64,000 nt of DNA. Source: Nocardioides eburneiflavus. GTDB taxonomy: Bacteria; Actinomycetota; Actinomycetes; Propionibacteriales; Nocardioidaceae. The translations under genes were made by a program, and so were the position numbers. Position 1 is the stretch's first letter. Each line of letters starts with the position of its first letter. The stretch is from contig NZ_SRRO01000001.1 in the NCBI RefSeq assembly GCF_004785795.1, positions 4,340,001-4,404,000 on the forward strand. Direction: 5' to 3'. Below the pieces are notes generated by a model, which did not search any database, had not been told where the DNA came from, and saw nothing but the letters and a program-made list of their open reading frames with translations. Positions 18,342 through 25,688 of this stretch are shown in pieces.

Positions 18342-19537
18342 CGTGGCTCCCGGGGAAGGCCGAGCACCCGCTCGGCGAGGATGTTGTGCTGGATCTCGTC
18401 GGTGCCCCCGGCGATCCGGTAGCCCGGTGCACCGAGGACGTGCTCGGTCCATGCCCAGGTGCCCCAGCGACCGTCGTCGGCGGTGAGGGCGGCGCCGAGC
18501 AGCAGCCGCGCGACCTCGGAGGTGCGGGCCATGGTGTCGGTCGCGAGGAGCTTGCCCACCGATGCCTCCGGGCCGGGGTCGTTGCCAGCGACGAGGGAGG
18601 CGGCCACGCGCATGCCGGTCAGGCGCTGGACATAGCTGCGGGTCACGAGATCGGCCACGGCGTCGCGCTCGATCTCGGTCAGAGGTCGGTCGAGGTGGCG
18701 CGCGAGCTCGACTGCGCGGTCGGCGTTCTCCAGGCCGAGCGTGCCGGAGTCGAGCCGCTCCGAGGCGAGCACCGTCAGGGCGACCTTCCAGCCGTCGCCC
18801 ACCGGGCCGAGCCGGTGCGTGTCGTCGAGGACGACCCCGTCGAGGTAGACCTCGTTGAACGAGGTGCCGCCCGTCATCTGCCGGATCGGGCGCACCGTGA
18901 CGCCCGGGGCGCCCATCGGGACAAGGAAGACGGTGAGGCCGGCGTGCTTGGCGGCGTCCGGGTCGGTCCTCGTGACGGCGACGCCGACGTCGGCGACGCG
19001 CGCGCCCGACGTCCAGACCTTGTGCCCGTCGAGACGCCACCGGTCCCCGTCGCGCACCGCCCGGGTGCGCACGGCCGCGAGGTCGGACCCGGCCTCGGTC
19101 TCGGAGAAGAGCTGGCAGGCGATCAGGTCGGTGCGCAGCATCGCGCGGACGTACGTCGCCCGCTGCTCCTCGGTGCCCCACTGGTCGATGGTCGGGGCGA
19201 CCAGCTGCTGGGTGACGGGGAACATCTCGGTGCGCCGCGGCACGTCGAACTCGGCCTCGACCCGACGGAACGCGAGCAGGTAGGAGGTCGGGAGGTCGCT
19301 CCCGCCGTATGCCGCGGGCCAGGTGATCGCTCCGAAGCCGGCGTCGTACCTGGCCTGCTCGTAGGCGCGGATCCGGTCGGTCTCGGCGCGTTCCTCGTCC
19401 TCGGTCCAGTTCTCGAAGACCGAGACGGAGTCGCTGCCGGTGCCCCAGGCGCGCGTCGTCCGACGGTCCGCGACGGTGGCCAGCCACGCGCGCGCATGCT
19501 CCTCGAAGGTCGCGAGGTCGGGTCGGTCGTGGGTCAT
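18338..19537 (-). CDS. Acyl-CoA dehydrogenase
   Basis: Flavoprotein of 399 aa with the three ACAD domains: helical N terminus, beta domain with LFSETEAGSDLAAVRTRA and WRLDGHKVWTSGA, and a helical C-terminal domain ending GGTDEIQHNILAERVLGLPR, which carries the usual FAD/adenine-binding Gly-Thr-Asp-Glu motif. This is the classical type, different from the ACAD10/11-like neighbour. It would introduce the alpha-beta double bond in a CoA ester. Overlaps the kinase (downstream) and the thiolase-like gene (upstream) by ATGA. Confidence 0.92.
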   Translation of the reverse strand: MTHDRPDLATFEEHARAWLATVADRRTTRAWGTGSDSVSVFENWTEDEERAETDRIRAYEQARYDAGFGAITWPAAYGGSDLPTSYLLAFRRVEAEFDVPRRTEMFPVTQQLVAPTIDQWGTEEQRATYVRAMLRTDLIACQLFSETEAGSDLAAVRTRAVRDGDRWRLDGHKVWTSGARVADVGVAVTRTDPDAAKHAGLTVFLVPMGAPGVTVRPIRQMTGGTSFNEVYLDGVVLDDTHRLGPVGDGWKVALTVLASERLDSGTLGLENADRAVELARHLDRPLTEIERDAVADLVTRSYVQRLTGMRVAASLVAGNDPGPEASVGKLLATDTMARTSEVARLLLGAALTADDGRWGTWAWTEHVLGAPGYRIAGGTDEIQHNILAERVLGLPREPR

Positions 19538-20688
19538 CGCACGGCCTCCAGGACGGTGCAGGCGCTGATGCCGGGTGCGCCGTAGACGTGGGTGAATCCG
19601 AGTCGTGGCGCACCCGGCACCTGGCGCTCACCGGCCTCGCCGCGCAGCTGGGTGACGACCTCGTGCACCTGTCGCAGCCCGGACGCCCCGATGGGCTCGC
19701 CGTTGGCGATGCAGCCACCATCGGTGTTGACCGGCAGCCGGCCGCCGAGATCGGTCTCGCCGCGGAGGATCCACTCCTCCTGCTCACCGTGCTCGCAGAA
19801 CCCGCACTCGGCGAGGTGCATGACCTCGGCGCCGGCCTCGGTGTCCTGGAGCTGGGCGACGTCGATGTCGCCAGGGCCCACGCCCGCGCTCTCGAACGCG
19901 GCGCGGGCGGCGTCGGTGCTCACGCTCGACGGCGTCCCGCCGCCCTGGATCGAGGGCGCGAACACCTCGAAGGAGCCGAAGCCGCGCGTGCGGGTGGCGA
20001 CGGAGCGGAGCCGGACCGGCCGGCCGCCGAGGCGCTCGGCGGCGGCCGCGGACGCCACGACGATCGCCGCGCCACCCTCGCCGGGTGAGCAGAACATGTA
20101 CTGGGTGAGGGGGTCGTTGACCATGGGCGCCCCGGCGATCTCCGCCTCCGACAGCGCCTCGCGGCGCCAGGCATTGGGGCTGATCGAGCCGTTGCGGAAG
20201 GACTTCGCGGCCACCCGGGCGAGGGTCCGCTCGGAGATCCCGTGCTCGCGCATGTAGCGGGCGATCTTGATCGCGAAGAACTGGGTGGTGACCATCAGGC
20301 CCGCTTCGCCGTAGCCAGCAGGCAGGCCCCAGTCCTCGGGCCGGGGGTCGAAGGCGCCGCGGGGATGCTTGTCGAACCCGACCGCGAGCGCGACGTCGGC
20401 GGCTCCGGAGCGGATCGCGTTGACCGCGGCGACGAGGGCGCTGCCGCCTGTCGCGCACCCGTTCTTCACGTTGGTGAAGGGGATGCCCGTGAGGCCGAGG
20501 TCGGCGACGAGGGTGTCGGCGAGTCCCGAGCCGTCGCTGCCCCCGAAGGCGACCTGGACGTCGGGCCAGCCGATGCCGGCGTCGGTGAGCGCGGCGTGGA
20601 TCGCGTGCAGCGCCATCTGCCGGCCGGAGACGCCGGGCTGACGGCCGAAGCGGGACAGTCCGGCGCCGATGATCGACACGGAGCTCAT
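19534..20688 (-). CDS. SCP-x/Ltp-type thiolase-fold protein, atypical active site
   Basis: Thiolase-fold protein of 384 aa in the lipid-transfer/SCP-x group. The nucleophile position is kept as Cys78 in KNGCATGGSA and a late Cys377 is present in ISACTVL. The motif that is GHPxGA in thiolases reads NGEPIGASG, so the catalytic His is replaced by Glu331. The gene directly upstream encodes a DUF35 Zn-ribbon/OB protein, the partner type required by Ltp2-like retro-aldolases in steroid side-chain degradation. Carbon-carbon cleavage by aldol chemistry is therefore as likely as thiolysis. ATG 20688 overlaps the DUF35 stop. Confidence 0.85.
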   Translation of the reverse strand: MSSVSIIGAGLSRFGRQPGVSGRQMALHAIHAALTDAGIGWPDVQVAFGGSDGSGLADTLVADLGLTGIPFTNVKNGCATGGSALVAAVNAIRSGAADVALAVGFDKHPRGAFDPRPEDWGLPAGYGEAGLMVTTQFFAIKIARYMREHGISERTLARVAAKSFRNGSISPNAWRREALSEAEIAGAPMVNDPLTQYMFCSPGEGGAAIVVASAAAAERLGGRPVRLRSVATRTRGFGSFEVFAPSIQGGGTPSSVSTDAARAAFESAGVGPGDIDVAQLQDTEAGAEVMHLAECGFCEHGEQEEWILRGETDLGGRLPVNTDGGCIANGEPIGASGLRQVHEVVTQLRGEAGERQVPGAPRLGFTHVYGAPGISACTVLEAVR

Positions 20689-21077
20689 CGAGCCTGCTCC
20701 TGGGGCGAGGGCGCCGACGTGCGATCGAGCCAGGCCGGCGTGGCGAAGCGGGGCACGGGCTCGGTGGCCACGAGGACCACCTCGGCACCCACGAGCTCGG
20801 CCGGGTCGGAGCAGTCGAGCACCGCCTCGACGCGGACGCCCTCCGGCAGCTCGACGTACCCCACGGCGAAGGGCGTGAAGCCCTCCGCCGGGGGGACGTA
20901 GGGAGGTGACTTGGGAGCGAACCGCTGGACCGTGTGCGACCAGACGGTGCCGCGCCCCGTGAGGTCGACGGCTGTCACCTCGGCGCTGCCGCAGCGCTGG
21001 CAGCCGACGGCGACGGGGAACGCGACGTTGTCGCACCCGGCGCACCGGCTTCCCCGCAGGGTCGTCTCGACGCTCAC
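20685..21077 (-). CDS. DUF35 Zn-ribbon/OB-fold partner protein
   Basis: Protein of 130 aa with an N-terminal rubredoxin-like zinc ribbon (Cys12, Cys15, Cys26, Cys29) followed by an OB-fold of about 70 residues. Such proteins bind thiolase-fold enzymes and are required for their activity or stability. It overlaps the thiolase-like gene by ATGA, so a 1:1 complex is likely. The start is a GTG preceded by a GGAGGAG stretch. Follows the crotonase gene by 54 bp in the same operon. Confidence 0.88.
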   Translation of the reverse strand: MSVETTLRGSRCAGCDNVAFPVAVGCQRCGSAEVTAVDLTGRGTVWSHTVQRFAPKSPPYVPPAEGFTPFAVGYVELPEGVRVEAVLDCSDPAELVGAEVVLVATEPVPRFATPAWLDRTSAPSPQEQAR

Positions 21078-21131
21078 TCCATCTCCTCCGTGTGCTCCAG
21101 TTGGGCTGTGACGCAGGGTCGGTCGGCAGCG

Positions 21132-21923
21132 TCAGCGGCCGACCCACACCGGGTCGCGCTTCTCGAGGAAGGCCTGGACGCCTTCCTTGCCATCGGCGGA
21201 CTGCAGCGCGTTGCCGACGGCGAGGTGCTCCATGATCATCAGCGAGCGGACGTCCGCATCGAGGCCCTGGTTGATGGCCATCTTGGTCAGCTTCATCATG
21301 TAGGGGCTCTTGTCGGTGAGCGTGGAGATGAAGTCCTCCACGCGCTTGTCGAGCTCCTCGGCGGGCGCCGAGTCGTTGATGAGGTCGAAGTCCTTGGCCT
21401 CCTGGCCCGACAGGAGCTTGCCGGTGAGCATGAGCTCCTTGGTCTTGCGCAGGCCGATCATCCGCGGGAGGCGGTAGATCGGGCCGGCACCGCCGAAGAG
21501 GGCGCGCCGGATGTGGAAGTCACCGATCTTGGCGTCGTCGTCGGCGATGGCGAAGTCGCAGGAGATCATCAGCTCGAAGCCACCCGCGGTGACGTAACCC
21601 TCGAGGACCGCGACCGACGGCGTGTTCATCTGGTAGAGCCGGTCGCACACCTGGGCCGACAGGACCGCGACGTCCATGGCGGTGGTGGTGCCGATGAAGT
21701 CGGAGAGCAGCTCGTCGAGGTCGAAGCCGGAGCAGAACTGGTTCTGCACGCCGCGCAGGACCAGCACCCTGAGCTCGGGGTCCTCGTCGACCTCCTTGAT
21801 GATCTCGTCCAGGCGGTGGAGCAGCTCCACCGTGACGGCGTTCTTCTTGTGGGGGCGGTTGAGCCACACCCGGGCGACGTTGCCGTCCTTCTCGAGGATG
21901 ACGTGGTCGGTGTCGATGGCCAT
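21132..21923 (-). CDS. Enoyl-CoA hydratase/isomerase (crotonase family)
   Basis: Crotonase of 263 aa. The oxyanion-hole segments are NQFCSGFDLDEL and EGYVTAGGFELM; the fold continues with CDFAIADDDAKIGD and LPRMIGLRKTKELML. The expected second glutamate region reads FGGAGPIYRLPR, so the catalytic residue is not obvious and the reaction could be hydration, isomerisation or a ring step. First gene of the long minus-strand operon that runs to the ligase at 11975. AAAGGA lies upstream of the ATG, and two tandem operators (21950-21962, 21966-21978) precede it. Confidence 0.87.
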   Translation of the reverse strand: MAIDTDHVILEKDGNVARVWLNRPHKKNAVTVELLHRLDEIIKEVDEDPELRVLVLRGVQNQFCSGFDLDELLSDFIGTTTAMDVAVLSAQVCDRLYQMNTPSVAVLEGYVTAGGFELMISCDFAIADDDAKIGDFHIRRALFGGAGPIYRLPRMIGLRKTKELMLTGKLLSGQEAKDFDLINDSAPAEELDKRVEDFISTLTDKSPYMMKLTKMAINQGLDADVRSLMIMEHLAVGNALQSADGKEGVQAFLEKRDPVWVGR

Positions 21924-21949
21924 TGTGCAGCGTCCTTTCAGAACCGAAC

Positions 21950-21962
21950 TGGATTCAGTTTA
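21950..21962. promoter_or_regulatory. Regulon operator 8, degenerate (TGGATTCAGTTTA)
   Basis: Two mismatches from the consensus, keeping the central T-N-A. It is 16 bp from operator 9, between the promoter and the crotonase start. Confidence 0.45.
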
Positions 21963-21965
21963 GTT

Positions 21966-21978
21966 TGAACTCACTTCA
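21966..21978. promoter_or_regulatory. Regulon operator 9 (TGAACTCACTTCA)
   Basis: Perfect TGAA-N5-TTCA repeat. A minus-strand TTGACA (21990-21985) lies seven bases upstream, so the operator falls in the promoter spacer and a bound repressor would block polymerase from the ten-gene operon. Confidence 0.75.
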
Positions 21979-22030
21979 AGGTGATGTCAAGCACGCCGCG
22001 GACGCAGCCCGGAACGACCCGGATCCCGGC

Positions 22031-23965
22031 TCAGATCTCGGCGCCGACGCGGTAGCCCTCCGCGATCGCGTGGCTGATGCGACGGGGAGTCACGCAGTCC
22101 CCGATGACGCTCACACCCGGACCGGCCGCCAGGCCGAACGGCGCGACGACGACGCGGGGCCGGTGCCACACGGTGAGCGATGCGGGCAGCTCCAGGTCGG
22201 GTCCTCCGAAGACCGGGCGCAGCACAAGTGGCTCGCCGGCGTCCTCCGGGACCACCAGCTCATGCGCGACATGGAGCTGCGCCCCCCCGGCCCCGAGCCG
22301 GCGCAGCAGTGGTGCCGTGCTCTCGTGCGGGACCCGGGAGGCGAGCGCCGTGAGTGGCGTGGCGAAGGTGACCCGCCAGCCCTGCTGCAGGAGGGCCTCG
22401 ACCGCGCTGTACGCCGGCCAGAACCCGTCACCCTCGTCGTAGACGACGGCCCGTCGTCCGGGCACCTCCCGCTGCCGCGCCAACAGCACCTCGTCCACCG
22501 TCGCGGCCGGGCGATCGGCCAGGACCGTTGGTTGCGCCGCCGGGGCAGACCCGGTCGCCAGGACCACGTGGTCCGCCAACGTGCGGATCTCGGCCAGGTC
22601 GTCGGCGTCGATCCCCGCCCCGAGGTTGACCTCGACACGCAGCCGCTTCATCTCGTGGGCGAGATGGTCGACGATGTCGATCAGCGTGGCGCGGTGCGGT
22701 GAGGCCGCGGCGACCCGTACGGCACCGCCGAGCTGGTCGGACTGCTCGAAGACGGTGACCCGATGACCGCGCCCGGCGGCCACACGAGCAGCCTCCAGCC
22801 CCGCCGGCCCGCCACCGATGACGTACACCTCCCGGGGCCTCGCCACGGGCACCCCGACGTTGGCGTGCCGACCCCGGCCCACCTCCGCGTTGACCGCGCA
22901 GTGCAGGTGCGGGTCGAAGGCCCGGCAGTCCTGGTTGACACCCAGGCACCCACGCACCTCGGCGAGCCGACCCTCCCGAGACTTCACCGGCAGGTCCGGG
23001 TCGGCGATGAGGGCGCGAGCCATCCCGACGAGGTCGGCGTGACCGGACTTGACGACGTGCTCGGCCGTCGCGACGTCACGGATCCGCTGGCCCACCAGGA
23101 CCGGCAGTCCCGTGGCCGCACGGACACGCGCGGCCGACGGCACGGCGACCGCGTCCGGGTGCGTGGAGTCCTTGACGTAGGCACCGCGCGTGCCGTGCGT
23201 GATGCTGAAGTAGTCGACCCCGAGGCCGGCGAGGTGCTCGGCGACGCGCACACAGTCTTCGATGCCCATCCCGCCGGGGATCTCCTCCTCCCCGCTGAGG
23301 CGGACGCCGAGGACGAAGCCGGCGGGGGCCTCGGAGCGCATGGCCTCGAGGACCAGGCGCGTGAACCGCAGCCGGTTCCCGAAAGAGCCGCCGAAGCCGT
23401 CGGTGCGCAGGTTGGTGAGCGGTGACATGAACTGGGCAGGGAGGTAGCCATGGGCCGCGTGGACCTCCGCTCCGTCGGCGCCGGCCCTGACGAGGTTCGC
23501 CGTCGAGACCCGCCAGCCCTCGACGATGTCGTCGATCTCGGCGACGGTGAGCTCGTGGGGCGGGTAGGCGTCGCGCACGGTCTTGAGGGCGGACGGCGCG
23601 ACGGGCGGTGCGTCGGACTCGCCTCCGATGAACTCCCGGCCGAGGTGGCACAGCTGGCCGATGAAGCGCGCGCCGTGTCGGTGGATGACCTCGACCTTGG
23701 CCGCGGTCGCGGGGACGAACTCGTCGCGGTAGGCCTCGACGAGCTTGCGCGAGCGCAGCGTCGTGGTCGGGTGCACGACCGTCGCACCACCGATGACGAG
23801 ACCGACGCCGCCTGCTGCGAGCCGTTCGAAGTGCTCGGTGTCGCCACGCGTGGGCACGCCGCGCTCGGCCATGCTGGTGCCGGCCGGGAGGGCGACCAGG
23901 CGGTTGCGCAGGGTGAGCGCTCCCAGCCGGAACGGCGAGAAGACGTGCGGGAAGTCGTCAGTCAC
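22031..23965 (-). CDS. Old-Yellow-type NADH:flavin oxidoreductase (FadH/BaiCD-like), altered Fe-S site
   Basis: Two-part flavoenzyme of 644 aa. Residues 1-335 form an FMN-binding TIM barrel (active-site HAAHGYL at 169-175). Residues 370-640 form an FAD/NAD(P) domain (IGGGPAGLEAA). This is the layout of 2,4-dienoyl-CoA reductase FadH and of the bile-acid enzymes BaiCD/BaiH, which reduce or oxidise conjugated enones. The 4Fe-4S ligand region has Cys340, Cys347 and Cys356, but the second ligand position is Val343, so the normal CxxCxxxC pattern is broken. The start is the GTG at 23965 with GGAG upstream; longer frames would cover the operator at 24036. Single-gene unit. Confidence 0.87.
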   Translation of the reverse strand: MTDDFPHVFSPFRLGALTLRNRLVALPAGTSMAERGVPTRGDTEHFERLAAGGVGLVIGGATVVHPTTTLRSRKLVEAYRDEFVPATAAKVEVIHRHGARFIGQLCHLGREFIGGESDAPPVAPSALKTVRDAYPPHELTVAEIDDIVEGWRVSTANLVRAGADGAEVHAAHGYLPAQFMSPLTNLRTDGFGGSFGNRLRFTRLVLEAMRSEAPAGFVLGVRLSGEEEIPGGMGIEDCVRVAEHLAGLGVDYFSITHGTRGAYVKDSTHPDAVAVPSAARVRAATGLPVLVGQRIRDVATAEHVVKSGHADLVGMARALIADPDLPVKSREGRLAEVRGCLGVNQDCRAFDPHLHCAVNAEVGRGRHANVGVPVARPREVYVIGGGPAGLEAARVAAGRGHRVTVFEQSDQLGGAVRVAAASPHRATLIDIVDHLAHEMKRLRVEVNLGAGIDADDLAEIRTLADHVVLATGSAPAAQPTVLADRPAATVDEVLLARQREVPGRRAVVYDEGDGFWPAYSAVEALLQQGWRVTFATPLTALASRVPHESTAPLLRRLGAGGAQLHVAHELVVPEDAGEPLVLRPVFGGPDLELPASLTVWHRPRVVVAPFGLAAGPGVSVIGDCVTPRRISHAIAEGYRVGAEI

Positions 23966-24035
23966 CGGGACTCCGCGAGCCACTTCTGATCGGCATGGTC
24001 GACCTCCGTCGCGTAGCATCGAAGAACGTGTGAAT

Positions 24036-24048
24036 TGAAGTGAGTTCA
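24036..24048. promoter_or_regulatory. Regulon operator 10 (TGAAGTGAGTTCA)
   Basis: Perfect TGAA-N5-TTCA repeat upstream of the Old-Yellow-type gene, in the divergent region shared with the NTF2-like operon. Confidence 0.75.
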
Positions 24049-24108
24049 TGTCAGCCTAGGAGCCAATGCGCCCGTTGGCAACCCGCCCGTGCCTCCGCAT
24101 TGTGACCC

Positions 24109-24137
24109 TTGACACATGACGTGCCTACTTCTACGTT
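24109..24137 (+). promoter_or_regulatory. Sigma-70 promoter of the NTF2-like/aldehyde dehydrogenase operon
   Basis: The -35 is a consensus TTGACA (24109-24114), the spacer is 17 bp and the -10 is TACGTT (24132-24137). Operator 11 starts on the last base of the -10. Confidence 0.7.
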
Positions 24138-24149
24138 GAACTTGATTCA
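24137..24149. promoter_or_regulatory. Regulon operator 11 (TGAACTTGATTCA)
   Basis: Perfect TGAA and TTCA arms, overlapping the end of the -10 box. The centre differs slightly from the T-N-A pattern. Confidence 0.7.
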
Positions 24150-24153
24150 GCCC

Positions 24154-24166
24154 TGAAGTTAATTCA
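24154..24166. promoter_or_regulatory. Regulon operator 12 (TGAAGTTAATTCA)
   Basis: Perfect repeat 17 bp downstream of operator 11, in the untranslated leader. Tandem spacing close to that of operators 8 and 9. Confidence 0.7.
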
Positions 24167-24212
24167 CTTTGGTCGGCGCGACCGCGCCTACCCTCGCTTC
24201 GGAGGAGCGCTC

Positions 24213-24701
24213 ATGAGCGACCTGCGTGATCTCAAGGCCATCGAGGACATCCACTACCGCTATGCATCGAGCGTCGACTCGGGGCAGATGCACCGCCTGA
24301 GCGAGGTCCTGCACCCCGACCTCTGGGCTCAGTACGGCAATGCTGATCCGGTCCGGGGCGCGGACAACGTCATCTCGTGGATGTCCGATTTCACCAAGTC
24401 CTGCGAATGGCAGCACCACTTGCTGAACGTCTACCACGTCGATGTCGAAGGTGACCGGGCCACGGCGCTCGTCTACCACACCTCCTACGAGAAGTTCGCC
24501 GGGGACGACGAGGTCTGCTTCCTCGTCGCGAGGTACCACAACGAGGTCGTGCGCCACGAAGGGACATGGAAGATCTCCCGCCTGGTCTTCGAGATCCTCT
24601 ACGGCGATCGGCGTCCCGCCGAGACCGACTACCTGGCGGCAGTCGGCGGACGAGGTCCCGCCGTTCCGGGCTGGCCGGCACCGCGCGCGGAAGCCCGCTG
24701 A
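24213..24701 (+). CDS. SnoaL/NTF2-fold protein 1
   Basis: Small cytoplasmic protein of 162 aa with the cone-shaped NTF2/SnoaL layout: an N-terminal helix (LRDLKAIEDIHYRYASSVDSG), LHPDLWAQYG, then beta strands ending WKISRLVFEILYG. The family includes dehydratases, isomerases and cyclases such as BaiE, scytalone dehydratase and ketosteroid isomerase, and His/Asp/Tyr residues near the start of the fold fit an acid-base role. GGAGGAGC precedes the ATG. First of three NTF2-fold genes in a row, followed by an aldehyde dehydrogenase in one operon. Exact reaction unknown. Confidence 0.8.
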   Translation: MSDLRDLKAIEDIHYRYASSVDSGQMHRLSEVLHPDLWAQYGNADPVRGADNVISWMSDFTKSCEWQHHLLNVYHVDVEGDRATALVYHTSYEKFAGDDEVCFLVARYHNEVVRHEGTWKISRLVFEILYGDRRPAETDYLAAVGGRGPAVPGWPAPRAEAR

Positions 24702-24702
24702 G

Positions 24703-25179
24703 ATGAACATCGACGAGCTCCTCGAGATCGAGACGATCAAGGCGCTTCGGATCCGCGGGTCCGCCTACTTGGACGCGGGCCGACTGGATGACCTGGTCGA
24801 CCTCTACCACCCCGATGCCGTGTGCGAGTTCGGCCCGTACGGCAGCTGGACCGATCGATCGCGCTACAAGGAGAGCTTTGCGGCGGCCGAACAGCCCTTC
24901 TACGCAAGTGGCTACTTCTCCAATCTCCACGTGGTCGTGAACCACGTGGTGGACCTGACTGGACCCGACAGCGCGACGGGGCTGGTCTACCTCCTCGACT
25001 TCGTGACCGGCGACCAGATGCGCGAGGGCGGTAACCCTCTCTACTGGCTGGGGGTCTACGAGGAGGAGTACCAGCGCACGGATGGCGACTGGAAGATCCT
25101 GCGCCAGAGCCTCAACTTCGTCTGGCCCCAGCGCATGCTCAACGACGGCTTCCTCGAGCGTCAAGCAGCAACCGACTGA
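24703..25179 (+). CDS. SnoaL/NTF2-fold protein 2
   Basis: Protein of 158 aa with the same fold: LLEIETIKALRIRGSAYLDA, LVDLYHPDAVCEFG and a closing WKILRQSLNFVWP. It starts one base after the preceding stop (TGAGATG), so the two are translated together. Similarity to its neighbours is at the fold level only, which suggests distinct substrates or a hetero-oligomer. Function unknown; a lyase or isomerase role is an inference from family and context. Confidence 0.8.
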   Translation: MNIDELLEIETIKALRIRGSAYLDAGRLDDLVDLYHPDAVCEFGPYGSWTDRSRYKESFAAAEQPFYASGYFSNLHVVVNHVVDLTGPDSATGLVYLLDFVTGDQMREGGNPLYWLGVYEEEYQRTDGDWKILRQSLNFVWPQRMLNDGFLERQAATD

Positions 25180-25207
25180 CATGGACAACCACTCGACAGG
25201 AGACGAA

Positions 25208-25651
25208 ATGACGAGCATGACGACCGACGCAACGACCCGGGCGGCAGACATCGAGGAGATCCGGATGCTGTCCGCGCGCTACGCCAAGGGTCTCGACACC
25301 TTCGACATGGATGCGCTCATGGCTCCCTACACCGCCGACGCGGTGTTCGACGCCGGGCCCATGGGCCTCGAGAGCTACAGCGGGACGGAGGCGATCCGGG
25401 ACTTCTTCGCGCACAACCAGGAGGTCATGGCTGACCAGATGCACCTGTTCAGCAACTTCATCATCGACTTCGACGGCCCGGACCAGGCCTGCGGCAGCAA
25501 CTACCTGCTCCAGGACGGGCACAACAAGGAGGGCGCGACCGTGAAGTGCTTCTGCATGAACGAGGACGTCTACAGACGTACTCCCGATGGTTGGCGCATC
25601 GCCTCCCGCAGGATCAGCCCCCTGATGCCGCCCCAGCTCGAGAACTACTGA
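25208..25651 (+). CDS. SnoaL/NTF2-fold protein 3
   Basis: Protein of 147 aa: IEEIRMLSARYAKGLDTFD, LMAPYTADAVFDAG, SGTEAIRDFFAHN and a closing WRIASRRISPLMP. The ATG at 25208 is chosen because AGGAGA lies just before it; an ATG nine codons earlier and in-frame ATGs after it are possible. Third of the row, 37 bp before the aldehyde dehydrogenase. Function not known beyond the fold. Confidence 0.78.
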   Translation: MTSMTTDATTRAADIEEIRMLSARYAKGLDTFDMDALMAPYTADAVFDAGPMGLESYSGTEAIRDFFAHNQEVMADQMHLFSNFIIDFDGPDQACGSNYLLQDGHNKEGATVKCFCMNEDVYRRTPDGWRIASRRISPLMPPQLENY

Positions 25652-25688
25652 CCCCGGCCTGACTCCCACCCGAGAACGGAGACGACGC

